DNA of 64,000 bases from Trematomus loennbergii. Lineage: Eukaryota; Chordata; Actinopteri; Perciformes; Nototheniidae. The notes beneath the pieces are model-generated. The model searched no databases. It worked only from the letters and a program-made list of their open reading frames with translations, and was not told where the DNA came from. Within the stretch, counting starts at the first letter, position 1, and each line of letters starts with the position of its first letter. Both the position numbers and the translations under genes were made by a program. Below, piece by piece: positions 20,560-49,816 of this stretch. The DNA is taken from contig JAAOOA010000086.1 in the NCBI GenBank assembly GCA_012861695.1, positions 20,902,658 to 20,966,657 on the forward strand, written 5' to 3'.

Positions 20560-22018
20560 TTAAAAGTTTCCTTCCATTCTCAAGAGTCATCTGTTGCCAG
20601 TGCATCTTTTCTAACATCCGTTGACTGAATGAAGAAGAAGGAGATTGAATGAAGTCCCGAACACATGTCTCTGCCTCATTTTGCTCCGGGTGTCGTTGCT
20701 ACAAATTCCTGCAGTGCATCTCCGTTCTTTAAAGACTGATACTGTAGCAGTCCTGTCCACAGCTACTCTGCTGCAGGGAAATCGAATAGAGGTCAAGCAT
20801 GTCCCTCAATAACTCACCCATGCCTGAAATAAGAAGAGCGCCGCCTCAACACATCACTCCTGTCTGGGTGTTCTGAGAAAGAGAGAACAAATGATTGAGT
20901 GTGTGAAAGCAGAAGCACATTGAGCATAAACTGAATGAAGGAGAGGAGGGAGCCTGGGAGAAAAGATAGACATAAAAAACACTTCATCTTTCCTATTCTA
21001 TTATTGTTTAAAAATAACTTTTACCATAATCTCATTACCCTGAGTAAGGGCTTTCCTGAAATCATGTCTTGTTTTTTAGATACTAAGAATGTGATCTGCC
21101 TAATGTTTGGTTTTTTTCAAAATAGGTTTAGTATTAAGTGCAATTATCTCATCACAAGTCAAATCCATCTACAAGTGAAAATGACTCCATTGAAGCCTGT
21201 CTTTTCACAAAAAGTGCTAAAAATCTCCCATCACTTTTCATAAGTTCTCCCTTTTCCCAGTTGAGGAAATGTTACATCAAGCCAAGGCCATGTCACATTT
21301 AATTAATGTGTTGTTTTTGAACATTTATATTATGTCATCATTTTTAAACATGGCTTCATCAATAAATAAAAGACCTCTGTGTCTGAGTATGATGAAAAAT
21401 GAAGGCTGTGTGTCGCTGAAGGCTATGCAGACTGACATCCTTCATGTTCCCCCTCTGTCTCTCTCTTTCTCTTCCAGGCTATTTCCTCTGTGTATCCTCT
21501 TTGTCCACGCTCCTTGTAATTGCATCACTATATTACCCAGCCAGTGTATTTACGTAGCCCGCCGTATAAATATAATACCCTTCATCTTCAGGCAGCAGCA
21601 CCAATGGATTTTCTTTTTATATGCAAAGTAGTTTGCTGGACTGGCTTTCAAGAATCATACATAAACAGTACATATGACAACCTGTGCAACATAAAAGAAA
21701 AACAACAACAGCAGCAGTAGAGATGCAACATCTCATAATACACACACAGATAGGAATAGCTGCTTGAATAAAAACACTTCCTCCACAGGGAAACAAACAG
21801 TGGTGTGTCTTCCTTTTTCTATGACTGATGTGGGAGGGTTTGGGAATTCAAGTTGTGACTATACATTTGCAAATGTTGGCTTTCTACGATCATTAGGTTT
21901 CTGTATAACCTTGAACTTTTGTAGCCAATGTTTTTTAAGGAAGTACACTATAACCCATGTGACCAGAAAAACTGTTCTGGCCATTAACAAAATGTATATA
22001 TATTCTTGTTGTGTGGGA

Positions 22019-22143
22019 GAGAAACTCCCTCTGGATGAAAATCTACAATTTTAGCCTTTGGAGACCATTTACATGGACAAAAACATACAGTATACCACAA
22101 CACAGGAAAGGGAAGCCCTAAAAATAATCATAATAGGGCCCCT
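22019..22143 (-). mobile_element. partial GGGCCCCT-type MITE end
   Basis: Reads GAGAAACTCCCTCTGGATGA, TTTTAGCCTTTGGAGACCAT and ends AATAGGGCCCCT followed by TTAA (22144-22147). It is the right half of the family at 46938, 60421 and 62810. Confidence 0.7.
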
Positions 22144-22566
22144 TTAACATTTTAGAATGTGTGTTATTTTTGCCTACAGGCGGCGCACATCAGCACGCCA
22201 TTTTCAGGTCTAAACCTCTGTTTTGTCTGTACGTGGTTGCACGTCGACTGGTAGTGCAGATCGGGATTTGTGCTCTGCAAATATTTGCTGGGCCAATTAT
22301 AATGCTTTCCTTGTTATGCTGTATAAAAAGCCACAGTCTTACTGACCCACACAGGCGATATGTTCATGTGTAGAAATGTGATATAGCTGTTGATTCAACA
22401 GTGTAAATGCAGCTTCCCACTAATGTGGGTTAAATATCTGGAACGTTCGGCGGCCTCATTATTATTCAAGCCACATGCAGTCTCTGACTACTGCCTGCTC
22501 TCTTAATGTTATCTGCTATTACTGTTATGCCTGAGAGCATACAGTTCTCCAACCCTGCCCCTGACT

Positions 22567-22567
22567 G

Positions 22568-22604
<37 letters not shown>
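22567..22604. repeat. TA/TG microsatellite
   Basis: A run of TA dinucleotides passing directly into TG dinucleotides. Confidence 0.9.
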
Positions 22605-22605
<1 letters not shown>

Positions 22606-23689
22606 AGGCATCTGTCAGCCATGGTCCAGTCGTCACCAATGCAGTAATCCCATAAAAGCTGACAATGAGGCAAACCAGCCTTGAAATCGCACATACACAC
22701 TGGCACACTGTCTTTTGGCTCGGGCCTAGTCTGTGACATGAGAGATGAGAGGAATAACCTATTCACTCTGGTGAGTCACTCAAGCGCCTGTGGTTCACAC
22801 ACTGTAAGATAGGGGGAGATAGAAAGAAGAGCTTAGATTTATATGGACGTACAGTGGGCTGTGAGCAGCTGTGTGTATGCATACAGTCAGAGAGCTACAT
22901 ATCCTAGCTGGCACACAGTTAGCTCTGGGGGTTTTTCCTTGACTCTGTCACATGCTGCACGTGAGTAGCAGGAGTTGGGGGCGGGCATTATGCAAGGCCC
23001 TCTCTCCCTCACTCTTCTTCTTTTACATGCACACACATCCCAGAAGGTGCTGGTTATCCAGCCTGCCTCTGCTCCATCACCGAGCTTAATGGGCTGCGAG
23101 ATGGCTGTTACTGGGCTGGGAGGCATAGAGAGCCTGGGATGATCAACACCACCTGCTGTGCATTGCCCCTTGGAAATGAGCATTTGGATTCACGGTCTGC
23201 AGAGTGCATCTCAAACAATAAAAAAGGAAAAAGATCCTGATCTCCATTTGCGATTAGAAAGTGAAAGAACTGATTTTCCTGTTGAATGTTGAGTTTTCTG
23301 CTGTTTGAATGTGTGTCAGCAGCATTTTGAGTGCCAGATGTTGCGATTATGGCCCCTATTTGAGATGATAACATCTCTGTCTGATGTTAATTGCATTTTG
23401 TCTAAGTGTTATGTTTTTCTAATTTGTCAAACATTTAAATGGTTAACTTAACAAAGACACAAGCTGTCTATCTTTCTGGCATATCTGGGCAGACATACTG
23501 TATTCCCTCAAGTCCAAAATGGCCCTGAAATCCACAGCTATAGATGCACATAAATGTCTCACATTTTCTTATTTTAATGTAAATCTGTGCCAACATTTCA
23601 ACATATATAAATGATGCTGGATGTTAGTGTACAGTAGTAATAAAGGAGCTTTTGCAAGAGCAATTGGACCACAGTGCCCACATACAAAT

Positions 23690-23750
23690 TACAAGGAATT
23701 GTAAGTCGCTTTGGATAAAAGCGTCAGCTAAATGCAATGTAATGTAATTG
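23690..23750 (+). mobile_element. retroposon 3' tail
   Basis: TTGTAAGTCGCTTTGGATAA then AAGCGTCAGCTAAATG and an AATGTAATGTAA tail. I recognise this as the conserved 3' end of common teleost SINE/LINE retroposons. The 5' body is not clear. Confidence 0.6.
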
Positions 23751-24189
23751 GTAATTCTATTGGCAGTTTATCATCAATATATTTTTTATGTATTTTCTAG
23801 TTCATGTTCAAAAAGTATTTTGTTTTCCTTGTAAAGAAAAAATATAATTGTTGCTTTTGTTAAAAGTGTGTATCAACATAACAGTAGATTATTGATGTAT
23901 AGATGTTATAATTTGTAAGTTGTAATACTATATGTCATTATGGTCATGCCAATAAAGCTATTTCAATTTAATTAAAAAAGACAGTACAAGTGTTCTTCTG
24001 CAAGAGCCATTGGACCACAGGGCTGATACACATTTACGATTTACCTTGGATTTCATTACTTGTTTTTCAATTAAATATTTCTCGAATTAAAATTCAAATA
24101 TGTACGATGTGCAATTCATCACCCGGCCGGAGAGAGATGAAGGAGTGGGCGTGTGTGGGGGCGCAGTCATCGTTTAAGAAACCCACCGT

Positions 24190-24235
24190 ACAGCGCATGC
24201 GCATGGATTTGAAGAGAATACGCCATATTGAATTC
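24190..24235 (+). promoter_or_regulatory. tent4a promoter motifs (NRF1 and YY1-like)
   Basis: GCGCATGCGCAT at 24193-24204 is a near-perfect NRF1 palindrome, and CGCCATATTG at 24221-24230 resembles a YY1 site. Both lie about 210-250 bases upstream of the tent4a start. Confidence 0.5.
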
Positions 24236-24317
24236 CCGTAGGAAACGGCTAGCATTTTTCCCCCGGCAGCTAGCGGTGTGTAAATGGGACAGTTTATCAT
24301 TCCGGTTTAATGCTTAA

Positions 24318-40202
<15,885 letters not shown>

Positions 40203-42925
40203 AAACCCCCCCCCCCCCCCCCCTCTTCTGCTCCCTTTTCTCTGGATGCAAACCCCCCGTCGGTCTCTGAGGAGGACGGACCGAGGACCAGCAGTTTCAC
40301 CCGGGCTGCCGCACACAGAACGACAGCCCTCAGCATCTTCTTCCTAAAATCTCTACCTTTCCATTTCTGCATGACTGCTTTTCAGTTTCAGTATTATGGT
40401 CCTTTCAGTATTTCTTCCTCATTGGTTTCAGGTCTCTCACTGTTATTGTTTTGTTAATTCTTGACTGACTGGTGGTGACGCCGTTGCCAAGTTCACCTGA
40501 CCTCGTCTGCAGCCAAGCTGCCTCTGGTTCTTTTTTATATATTTTTTTTTACAGTTTATACTCTTAAGAACAAACTTTTCATTTGTGCAATAATGTTATT
40601 TTTCTTTCGGGAACTAAAGTAAATGCTTATTTAATTTTGTGTGTTTATATGTAAGGCATTTTTATACAGTTGTATTATTTTGTAGAGTTTTTAAATTTTG
40701 TTTACGAATCTTTCCTGGGGCAGCATCTCTGGAGTGTGTGTGTACCATAGTAGTTTATGTGAGTGTGTGCGCTGTGTGTCATCAGGTTGAGATGGACCCC
40801 CCCCGTTCAGACCCCCTCCTCCTTCTCTCTCTCTGTTTAAAGGGATACGGAGCTTTTCCCTTTATATTCCTTCCACTTTCCTTCGTCTGTCTTGTGGGAA
40901 ATAGGCGAGGTTAACAAGGAATTCCTCCTGGAAGTTAGTTCCTCAGCCCAGTTGGTCTAAGGCATCCTGGAGGGAAGTAGAGTGAAGGGAAATTGCAACA
41001 TGGGAAATCCTAACATGGGAAATCCTGAAAAACAAGAGGAGAGGGTGTAATTCTGATTTGGTCTATAAGAGCAGATTTAGCAGTGCCACCTTGAGATTGT
41101 GTGTTTTTTCATCTCTCCGTAAGTGTGGATCGGTTGGCCATTTCTCTCAAACAGAGGGGATTTTAAGGGAACGTTTCCATACGTTGCAGAATTTCGGCCT
41201 GTTAAACTTATGTCTCGCTTGTCTCTTTTTATGACATGTTGTAAGAGGGTTGCGACCAAGAAAGCAACAGCGTATCTGACTTAAGATTAGCAAAAGAGGG
41301 CCACAGAGAAATCCTCGTAGTCTTCTGGTCGAGGGACCTATTTGTTGGAAAACTGATCCCAGCGCTGAGGCCAGCCCTTGTCCGCAGCTGTAAAACAGTG
41401 CAGATCAACACTAAGATGCTCACGATAAGGTTTCCCCTCTATGCTCCCAGACAAAGGAGATGGAGGAGAGGAGGGGGGGGGTCATCCTGAACCAATGACC
41501 CCAGTGAAAGGGAATTATATTTTGATTCCGTTCAGGAATCTTGTGTATATTTTGATTGCCAGGTACTTCCGCTAATTGTTTGCAATGCCTTTCTTGTGTT
41601 TACTTGGAGTGTGTGTTCGTCGTTTCCTGTGAGACACACACTGTCGAAGGCTGTGACTCGCCCCGAACACGACACACGCTGGGTTATTACTATGCAAGTG
41701 GATTATTCAGATTATTGTGTCAACTCTTGTCTCTCCCTTTGGGTTTTTTTTCCTCCACATGACAAACACTGCTTGTTGGACTGATGTTACTGACTGTCAA
41801 GACTCGTAAGCCATCTCATGTGAACCCCCCCCCATCGTTGTGTTTGTATGAAGGTCCCAAAACGTTTGAAAGTCTAGTTTTCTACATCTATCAGTCAAAT
41901 GTAAGGAATGGAGGATGTTAATGTCAATGGTCTGGGTCTGTGTAGTGCGTGACAAAGTGAAACGTGTGTGAGAAAGTATCGAGACTCATGACTTAACACC
42001 AAGTTTTTTTATTTTTTATAAATTAGACGGTTCATGAGCAGGTGCACCAGAGAGCGACTGGCCCTCTGCAGGTGCACTTCAGAAAGTGTCCAAAAACAAT
42101 TCTACAGTGCTGTTAACATATTACGTTTACCTTTTTCTCTTTAAAACCATGGCAACTCTGTCCGTCAGTCAAAACTGCTCCTGGCATCAATTCTCAAATG
42201 AAGGCGTTCTGATTTGACCGCGGATGATGAGCTAATCATCACCCTACCTTAAGAAACCCCATTTTCATTCAATGATTTGACAACAAAAAAAAACAGCTTC
42301 CATCATCGCTTTGGTGCATGAAACTCAGTTACATGAAATCCTACCCCTTAAATAAATTGGATAAGAACCAGGATGTAGTTTCAAACTGCATCCCTGTCAG
42401 CCATGTTAGCTTTTAGAAATTAGAACAAGCATTGATTAAGAGGCTGGCAATGCAATTGGTAAAAGACGGTTGTTGACAGATTAGTTGCCAGCATCTCCAC
42501 AGCAAAGACTTGACATGCAGTATCCGAAGAAGTCTGTACGGATTAAAATCTCAGCGGTTTAGCTTGTGCTCTGATTCTCAGCTAAGTGTTAACGCCGGGT
42601 AATGGAAGCATCAGAGAGCAGCCGGGGCCGTTGAGATGTTAGCGTGCACACGTACACGTAGATGCAGTGATATACGACCCTCGTTGCAACACAATGAGGG
42701 ATTTTAAACTGGCGGCTGCTGTTTAGAGAGAGCGGCAGCCCCTCTTTGTCCTGGCTGATTCCTGTGAGCAGTGGCCCTCTGAATGCACACTAAGCTACCG
42801 GTGGACAGAGGGACCCACTGCCCAGCTTGTGGTTGGTTTTTTTTGGTTGGTTTTTGACATTTGTATGTAAATATATTTTTTCTATTTTATTTTTTAATAA
42901 ACATTTTAAAACTGCCAGTCAGTGG
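40203..42925 (+). other. tent4a: tent4a 3'UTR
   Basis: About 2.7 kb follow the stop without a recognisable gene or transposon, AT-rich toward the end. The AATAAA at 42896-42901 is the first strong polyadenylation signal in a fitting context, giving this approximate 3' end. Confidence 0.6.
42896..42901 (+). terminator. tent4a polyadenylation signal (candidate)
   Basis: AATAAA after a T-rich stretch and followed within 30 bases by GT-rich sequence (GTCAGTGGGTGTTTTTTTG), the normal arrangement of a cleavage site. Confidence 0.6.
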
Positions 42926-43167
42926 GTGTTTTTTTGAATTGACAGTGAACAATAAGGGTGCTCAGAGCTACATTTCGTGTAACTCTAAACTCATAAATGA
43001 CCCATTGTTATTCTATATAGTTTTCATAATGTATGCAAACTGTTTATATACCCTTTCAGATGAAGTCGTTTTACTGGCCAACGGGCGAATGTAAGTCTAA
43101 TAACCCCTCTCCTTTTTATCCTATGTGTTGGTCTCCACCAGTCCTAAGAGTAATATTCAGCTTTTAA

Positions 43168-44225
43168 AGGAAAAGTTTGGATTGTTTTGTAGTGGGGTTG
43201 TATGCGGTACTTATCCATAGTCTGTATATCACATTCTGTAGAAGCTGTTATCTATGCTCGCCTTAAATACACCAGACTCCATTGAAAAAACCCACTAATT
43301 ATACTTAGCAGAACACACAACTTTCTTGTCTGCTGTTGTCTCGTTTGTTTGTAATATGTGTGACTTAGGGTTAGGGGTTATTAATTCGAACCATTTACAA
43401 CAGTGGATCCCAACTTGAGGGTCTCTACCCCACTAGGGGTCGCAAGAGCGTTTTGACTCAAAGTGTTTTAGGTAGAAAAGTTATTAGATCAATAGAACAA
43501 GTGCCAGGGAGAACAAAAACACAGAACTTTTCAAAAGAAAGAAAATGTGTCTAAGATTAGTTCAACAACAAAAAAAGTGAAATACTAAGAGATTATTAAA
43601 AGTTCCCCCTGCAATATTCACAGCAAATATTCTGCTCAAAATTCTTCTAAATTGCTTGTTTTTACAGTCCTGCAGTTGTTTTCACTTTTTAGGTTTTCAC
43701 ACAGACTTGTTCGTCACTGTCATTGAATATATTACCAGGAAATATCCATTAAATGTCATTAAAACAGAGGTCATCAGTTAACTTGTTGATAAAAAAAATA
43801 GGTAGTTAGAAGGAAACAAATGTGAACCATTGCTTTAAAACACAAAATATGACACAGACACATGTAACTATTGAAGGCAGCCTTAGACCACCATCTGTGT
43901 TCTACACGGTAAAATTACTGTTTTGTCGATGGAGTTGGTTGCTTTGAAGCCTATATTCAGTGTTTCAGTTCCTCGTTGGAGAAGGCTGACGATAGCACAT
44001 TAAAGCAGTTGAAACTATTTCAAATATAGTGCAAAATTATACTGGTACTGAGGATTTTAAGGTTACTAGATGACGTTTTGGTGCAACCCATGTAAACAAC
44101 ACAACATGGCTTGGATTTCCTTTATGTGCGCCTATCTGTTTCTTCAAAACTGGTGGCATGCCAATACACCGACCATGGATAAGTACCTCATACAACCCCA
44201 CTACAAAACAATCCAAACTATTCCT
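43168..44225. mobile_element. 1058-bp TTAA-flanked MITE with 50-bp TIRs
   Basis: Left end AGGAAAAGTTTGGATTGTTT and the complement of the right end AGGAATAGTTTGGATTGTTT continue alike through TGTAGTGGGGTTGTATG.GG to TACTTATCCAT. TTAA flanks lie at 43164-43167 and 44226-44229. No transposase frame. Confidence 0.88.
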
Positions 44226-45351
44226 TTAAAAGCTGCTAATTCTCAGAAGACTCTAGTATCTGTCTAATTACCCTCACACGGTTCATGGATCCAAATCCTA
44301 TACTGAGTGTCTGAGGCTCTTATTTCTTCAGTAACATGGGCTTCTTCTCTTCAACACTGGGTGGTGCACATGTACTTCTGTTCGTGCTGGATTAGGAGGA
44401 ACATAATGACTGAGTTGCTTAACCGTCTGTCCTCTGCACGTTTAAACCCCTAAACCAAATATAGAGGTGTTGAGCTTTACAGTGGATATACAGTGGCTGT
44501 CAGGTGTGTGTATGTTTGGTTCAGGATTACATGTACTGTCTGCCACCTGTCTCCAGCTCTGAAGCACCTGACCCACTCCACTGGTGTGACCTCCTGAACA
44601 GTAATAGAGCTGAACTTCAGAGGATTAGACCGAACGCCTCGGGTGAAGCTAAAAAGGGGCCCAAAAAGTGAGTAATTGTCCATTGAAACCAGCTACCTGC
44701 TCAAAGGTGAGACATTTGGATTAGTGTTCTGGGTGCTCTCAGGGTGACACATATTAAAGTTAAAACCAGAGACAAGTCACAGCCTGTCTTTGTATTTGCA
44801 GGCAAACTGAACCTGTTTCCTCAGCTTGGAAAAGGGCTGTGTTTCATAAAGAATCATAAATAGAAATAGTAATTTAAATAAATGATATGTCAAATATATA
44901 TATTTTAGAAATGCACTTAACTACTGTATATTGACTATTATCAGCAATCGCTAAATTAAATAAGTTAACACTTCTCAATGAATTAGTCTCTTGTGAATCA
45001 GTGATTTTCTTCCTCCACACTCTGGTTTGATTGTTGTTTGAAGAAGAAGAGCACAGTACAGACAGATGAGGCTCCTGTCTGACCATCTGCTCATAATGGA
45101 CTTAGTACCCAATGATTCCCATCTTTACAGTTTACATATGAGCTGTGAGAGCTGTTATAATCCATATTTCTATAGTAACGAAGGATCAAATAACATTGTG
45201 TTATGTTTGAACAGGCCGGGGAGATATCACACAGTTCTGCAGCTCAACCCCACCTTTACTGTTTTCATTCACTCTTACTGCTCTCGTTCTGTTTGCAGCT
45301 TTTAAAACCTTAAAGCTAATACTGCCCTGCACCAAACAGTAGACACACTAA

Positions 45352-46856
45352 ATCAAATCAAATCAAGTTTTATTTATATAACACATTTAAAAGCGATTTT
45401 TTTTGTCAGGCCAACGTGCTGTACATGTAATAAAAACACATTACTACAATCACAATAAAAGACAATAATATACAACAGAAATATAAAAAACAAAAACACA
45501 GGGAATAGTCAGGTGTCCTGCTCCGCTCTGACTAGAAGGCCAGAGAGAAGAAGTGTGTTTTTAGTGAGGATTTAAAAAACCCTAGTGTCTGGACCGACCT
45601 CACATGGAGGGGCCGAGTGTTCCAGAGCCTAGGGCCAGCTGCTGCGAAGGCTCGGTGCCCTCGGGTTTTGAGCCTGGTCTTGGGCACTATCAGCAACAGC
45701 TGGTCAGCAGACCTTAAAGGGCCCATGTCATGCTTTTCCGGTTATTACCCGTCCCCTGTGTGTTATGAAGGTTTGTATGCATGTAAACGGTGTGCAGAGT
45801 CACAAACCCTCAAAGTACACCCTGTAGCGAGTAAAACTCTGTCACAGAAAATACCTCCCCAAAACGCCTCGTTGGAGATACGTCACTGTCCATTTGATTC
45901 TTCCATTTCGTTCCGGGTACGGCATGATGTCAAGCCGTACTCGGAACGAAATGGACCAATCCGTGGAGCCATTACGTTACGTCCGCGGAGCCGTTACGTT
46001 AAGCCCCCACTGATTGGTCCAAATTGACCAATCCACGGACTTCCTCACACACATCTGTGTGCAGGGAGCAGGCAGCTCAGCTGATTTCTCCTCCCTGGCT
46101 GCAGGCTGATAACAGACAGGCGAAATTCTCTCTGCAGACCCATTCTCACAGCGTTTATCAACCTTTTTCTTACTCAAAAACAACACCTCCACGGAGCTCA
46201 GCGCGATTCACAACGTCCCGACCAGTCAGAGCACACTGTGCTCACAGGGAGGGTGGGGGCTGGAGCTATTGGAGCTACAACGAGCCGTTAAAGGCAGAGA
46301 GTGAAATTCAGTGAATACACGTAGTTTACAGAGATGCTGTATGAGAAACCAATGTGAGTTTGGAAAATTGCACAATATAAATCTATTCTAGTAGACCTCA
46401 ACAATGGAATTATGATCATTGGAAATGGCAATGACATGGGACCTTTAAAGCTCTTGCTGGGGTGTAGCGATGGAGGAGTTCGGCTATATAGGCCGGAGCC
46501 AGCCCACTTAGGGCTTTGAAAACAAATAAAAGTATTTTAAAATCAATTCTGAACCGAACTGGAAGCCAGTGTAGTGAGGCCAGAATTGGGGTGATATGGT
46601 CACGCTTTTGTGGCCAGTCAGAAGACGTGCAGCTGCGTTTTGGACTAGCTGCAGGCGTTTAGTTGAGGCCTGGTCCATACCCACATACAGAGCGTTGCAA
46701 TAGTCCAGTCTCGAGGCATTAATAACCCTTTCTAGGTCTTTAAAAGTTAAATACGACTTGGTCTTGGCCATTAGTCTTATTTGAAAAAAGCAGGATTTGA
46801 CTACGGTGCTGACCTGCTTGTCAAATTTAAAAGTGGTAGTGAAGGTCACTCCAAGG
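45352..46856 (-). mobile_element. LINE 3' fragment (L2-like), interrupted by a MITE
   Basis: On the minus strand the 5' part (46856-46449) reads KQVSTVVKSCFFQIRLMAK and RLDYCNALYVGMDQASTKRL, QLVQNAAARLLTG; the 3' part (45713-45532) reads RSADQLLLIVPKTRLKTRG, AFAAAGPRLWN and FKSSLKTHFFSLAF. This is the C-terminal end of an L2-type reverse transcriptase ORF. The 3' end carries TTGATTTGATTTGATTT repeats (45350-45375). It is 5'-truncated; one small frame disturbance near 46600 shows it is dead. Confidence 0.85.
45718..46444. mobile_element. 727-bp TTAA-flanked MITE nested in the LINE
   Basis: A second copy of the 7602-8355 family: AGGGCCCATGTCATG at the left, CAATGACATGGGACCT at the right, TTAA at 45714-45717 and 46445-46448. 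It splits the LINE reading frame exactly at a TTAA. It also contains a perfect local palindrome-like CGTACTCGGAACGAAATGGA against TCCATTTCGTTCCGGGTACG near 45905-45960. Confidence 0.92.
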
Positions 46857-46937
46857 CACTAAGAAACTGATTGGGTTACATAATTAAGAATTTAGCATCA
46901 AAAAGCCAGATATTTCTTTAAAACTGAACAAAAGTTA

Positions 46938-47367
46938 ATCTTATACAGGCCCTCTTCTGCTTTTGTTTAGTTTTTTCCTGTAGTGTGTTATATAGCTTTA
47001 TGTGTGTGTTAATGGTCTGCAAAGGCTAAAATCCCAAATGTCCCTCCAGTGGGAGTTTCTCTCCTACATTACTACGTTACTTTTGTAACATAATGACATC
47101 ACTATGTAACACTTGCGATTCTATTGGCTAGAGCTTCAACAAATTGTACGTGATAGGCTAAGGGACGGGACATCTCTAAGTGGTTGACAGAGCCATCTAA
47201 CCAATCAGAGCAGACTGGACTCTGGTTTCAGACAGAGGGTGAGAAGAGGTGCAGCACAGGCAGTATGAGAAAAATAAAGACCTTTTGAACATTAAAGCAT
47301 GGAGACATGTCACATAAGGGGCACAACACACAAATATGAACCTGAAAATGAGCATAATAGGGCCCCT
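46938..47367 (+). mobile_element. TTAA-type MITE (GGGCCCCT family)
   Basis: Internal landmarks are TAATGGTCTGCAAAGGCTAA, GGGAGTTTCTCTCCTAC and a final GCATAATAGGGCCCCT followed by TTAA (47368-47371). The left end is degenerate but preceded by TTAA. Confidence 0.75.
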
Positions 47368-49044
47368 TTAAAACTGATATGATATGTTTCCAAGTTGTTT
47401 CTGCTGGCCAAAATATCTGCATATTAACAATTGAATGAATCTTCCTTCCTAGGTTGTTTCATTTTATAATTTGTACATGGTTGACAGTTGTAAAAAAGGG
47501 ATTAGAGGAGATAAATCCCTCTTTACTTTACTGAATTATCATACACACTTCACATTAATCCTGCTGGTAATTTATTGATGCTGTTGAGCTCCGGGGAGTC
47601 TTAACTCGACAATCACCCATTTCTCAAGATTTCGAGCGAAACAGAATTTTGAACCAGCCTTGTTAGGATACCCTGAACAATAGCAATCAAAGGCAATTAA
47701 AAGCCTCATTAGTTCGGCATTTTGTCAATTCCCTGATACTTTGTGTTTCTTCCAAATAAGCCGTTTTTGTCAATTGATCAAATGCAAAACAGGCTTTGAG
47801 TATAGAGCACCGCGCGGTACGAAATCACTAGGTTTGATTGAGTAAGTCTTTGCTCTTCGTACTTAATGGATCCCGCAGTGTTCGTCCTAATGAGGAATCT
47901 GGAGTTCTCAGTGTGGGAGGTATCTCTCTGTGTCTCTCTCTGCTTCCCACCTTCCTACCTTGATTGCTTTGTATCTAGGTCATCTCAGTGTGTTTTAATC
48001 ACCTTTGGGGTTGGAATAGACTCAGTAAGGCGATGAAGCCCTGTTTTCTCTCGTCAAGGTGGGGAATCAGCTAAATGTTTAGCAACCGTCAGTCCCCTTG
48101 TGATTGCCGTTTGCAGCTGCATTGGAGTTCAAATCCATTTTGAGCAATAATTCAATATTGCCAACATAAATCTTCTCTAGCCCTCAAAATCTCCAACAGC
48201 GTAGGCCTACATTATGGATGCCGAAGAGCGGATTCTGAATCGATCTGAAAATGCATGCTTCTCCCTCTTGATTTCACGTAAGCAAAAGGGGAAATGTGAC
48301 TTCAGTCTACTCTATATCCTGATTTCTGACAGTTTTAGTGGGTGTGAGACTGTGTTGTTTTGCTCTCAATGGTACACTTAAAACGGCGACAGAGGAAACC
48401 GAGCTTCAATCCAATTGTCATTTCCTCTGTTCCTCCTGAGCTCATGCTGCTCGGTCTTTCAAAAAAAGTGACACGCTGAACATTTCTCTCAGCAGGCCTG
48501 CCAGCATCGTGCATCCTAATTACTCGTTGGATTACCAAAGACAAACTCAAATATTCTTAAACAGACAGAGGACATTTAACACACTGAAACTGAACAGTAA
48601 CAGACACGTGTGCAATTTAGCAGATCTCAAAGAGGGCCTTTATCTCCACTGCAAAGCCTTTGTGCGGGTCAGACGCAGCTGTCACTTTACACCTCAGGCT
48701 AGCATCAGCTTCATTCAGGAATAGACCATGACCAATTCAGCATATGGATAACAAATGTGTCCCAACAGTCAGACTTTCATTCAAGTTGAATTGAAACATT
48801 TGAGGGTTAGTGTGCCACAAAACAAAAAATCCCTATAGAGTATCCATCGTATTATTAAAGCTGCACTGATTATCGTTTTGGATTGGATCATGTGAAATAA
48901 TTATGTTTGTATTGCTGTATAGTGACAAACCCATAGATGTTCACCCAACAACCTTAAGTGTATACCTTTTTTAGCTTTGTTTAGGTAATGCTTTGATTTT
49001 CTGGCCCACAAACTTACTTCATCCTCATTTCGAGCAGCAGGCAA

Positions 49045-49437
49045 GTGTTTTTTGTTCCTTTACTGTGTTATATAAGTTTTTGAGCATGTAAATGGTCTGC
49101 AAAAGCTAAAATCCCTGTGTTCCCTTCAGAGGGAGTTTCTCTCCCACACACTTCCCCCCCCCCCCCCCCTGCATGAAACGTCTCCATTGGACTCCTTTGT
49201 TTACTTCAGAAACAGTGACATTTAACACAGTGACATTTAGCACTTGAACACATTTTACATGACAGGTCTAAGCGTTGACAAGTCACAACAGAGCCGTTCA
49301 GCTAACCAATCAGAGCAGACTGGGCTCTGGTTTCAGACAGAGGGTGAAAAGAGGTTCTGCAGCTCAGGCAGTATGAGAAAAATAAAGAGCTTTTTGAACA
49401 TTGAAGCATGATACCATCTCACAGTAGGGACACATCA
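49045..49437 (+). mobile_element. degraded GGGCCCCT-family MITE
   Basis: AAATGGTCTGCAAAAGCTAA, GGGAGTTTCTCTCCCACA, AACCAATCAGAGCAGACTGG and CAGGCAGTATGAGAAAAATA match copies at 46938 and 60421. The termini are eroded. Confidence 0.65.
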
Positions 49438-49673
49438 TGGTGGGAAATCCACAGAAACAGTGTTAACATTAAAACTAGTGACAGACATCAGTCTCACTAT
49501 GGTTATGCAGGCTCATCCTATAGTTGCAGTATTTCCCACGGCACATGAAGGCAGCATAGGGTCCTCTCCATCTGCTTGTGCCCCTGTCTATAAGTGGGAA
49601 GGTGTTGATGCAGAGTTAGTGTGTTAAGGCGACTCTCCCTCGATGCGCTCTCATTCTGTCAATGCCTTTGGCG

Positions 49674-49674
<1 letters not shown>

Positions 49675-49758
<84 letters not shown>

Positions 49759-49816
49759 TGTGTGTGGTGTGTGTGTGTTGTGTGGTGTGTGTGGTGTGTG
49801 TGTGTGTGTGTGTGTA
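49675..49816. repeat. interrupted GT microsatellite
   Basis: GT units with several GGT and GTTG interruptions. Confidence 0.95.
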
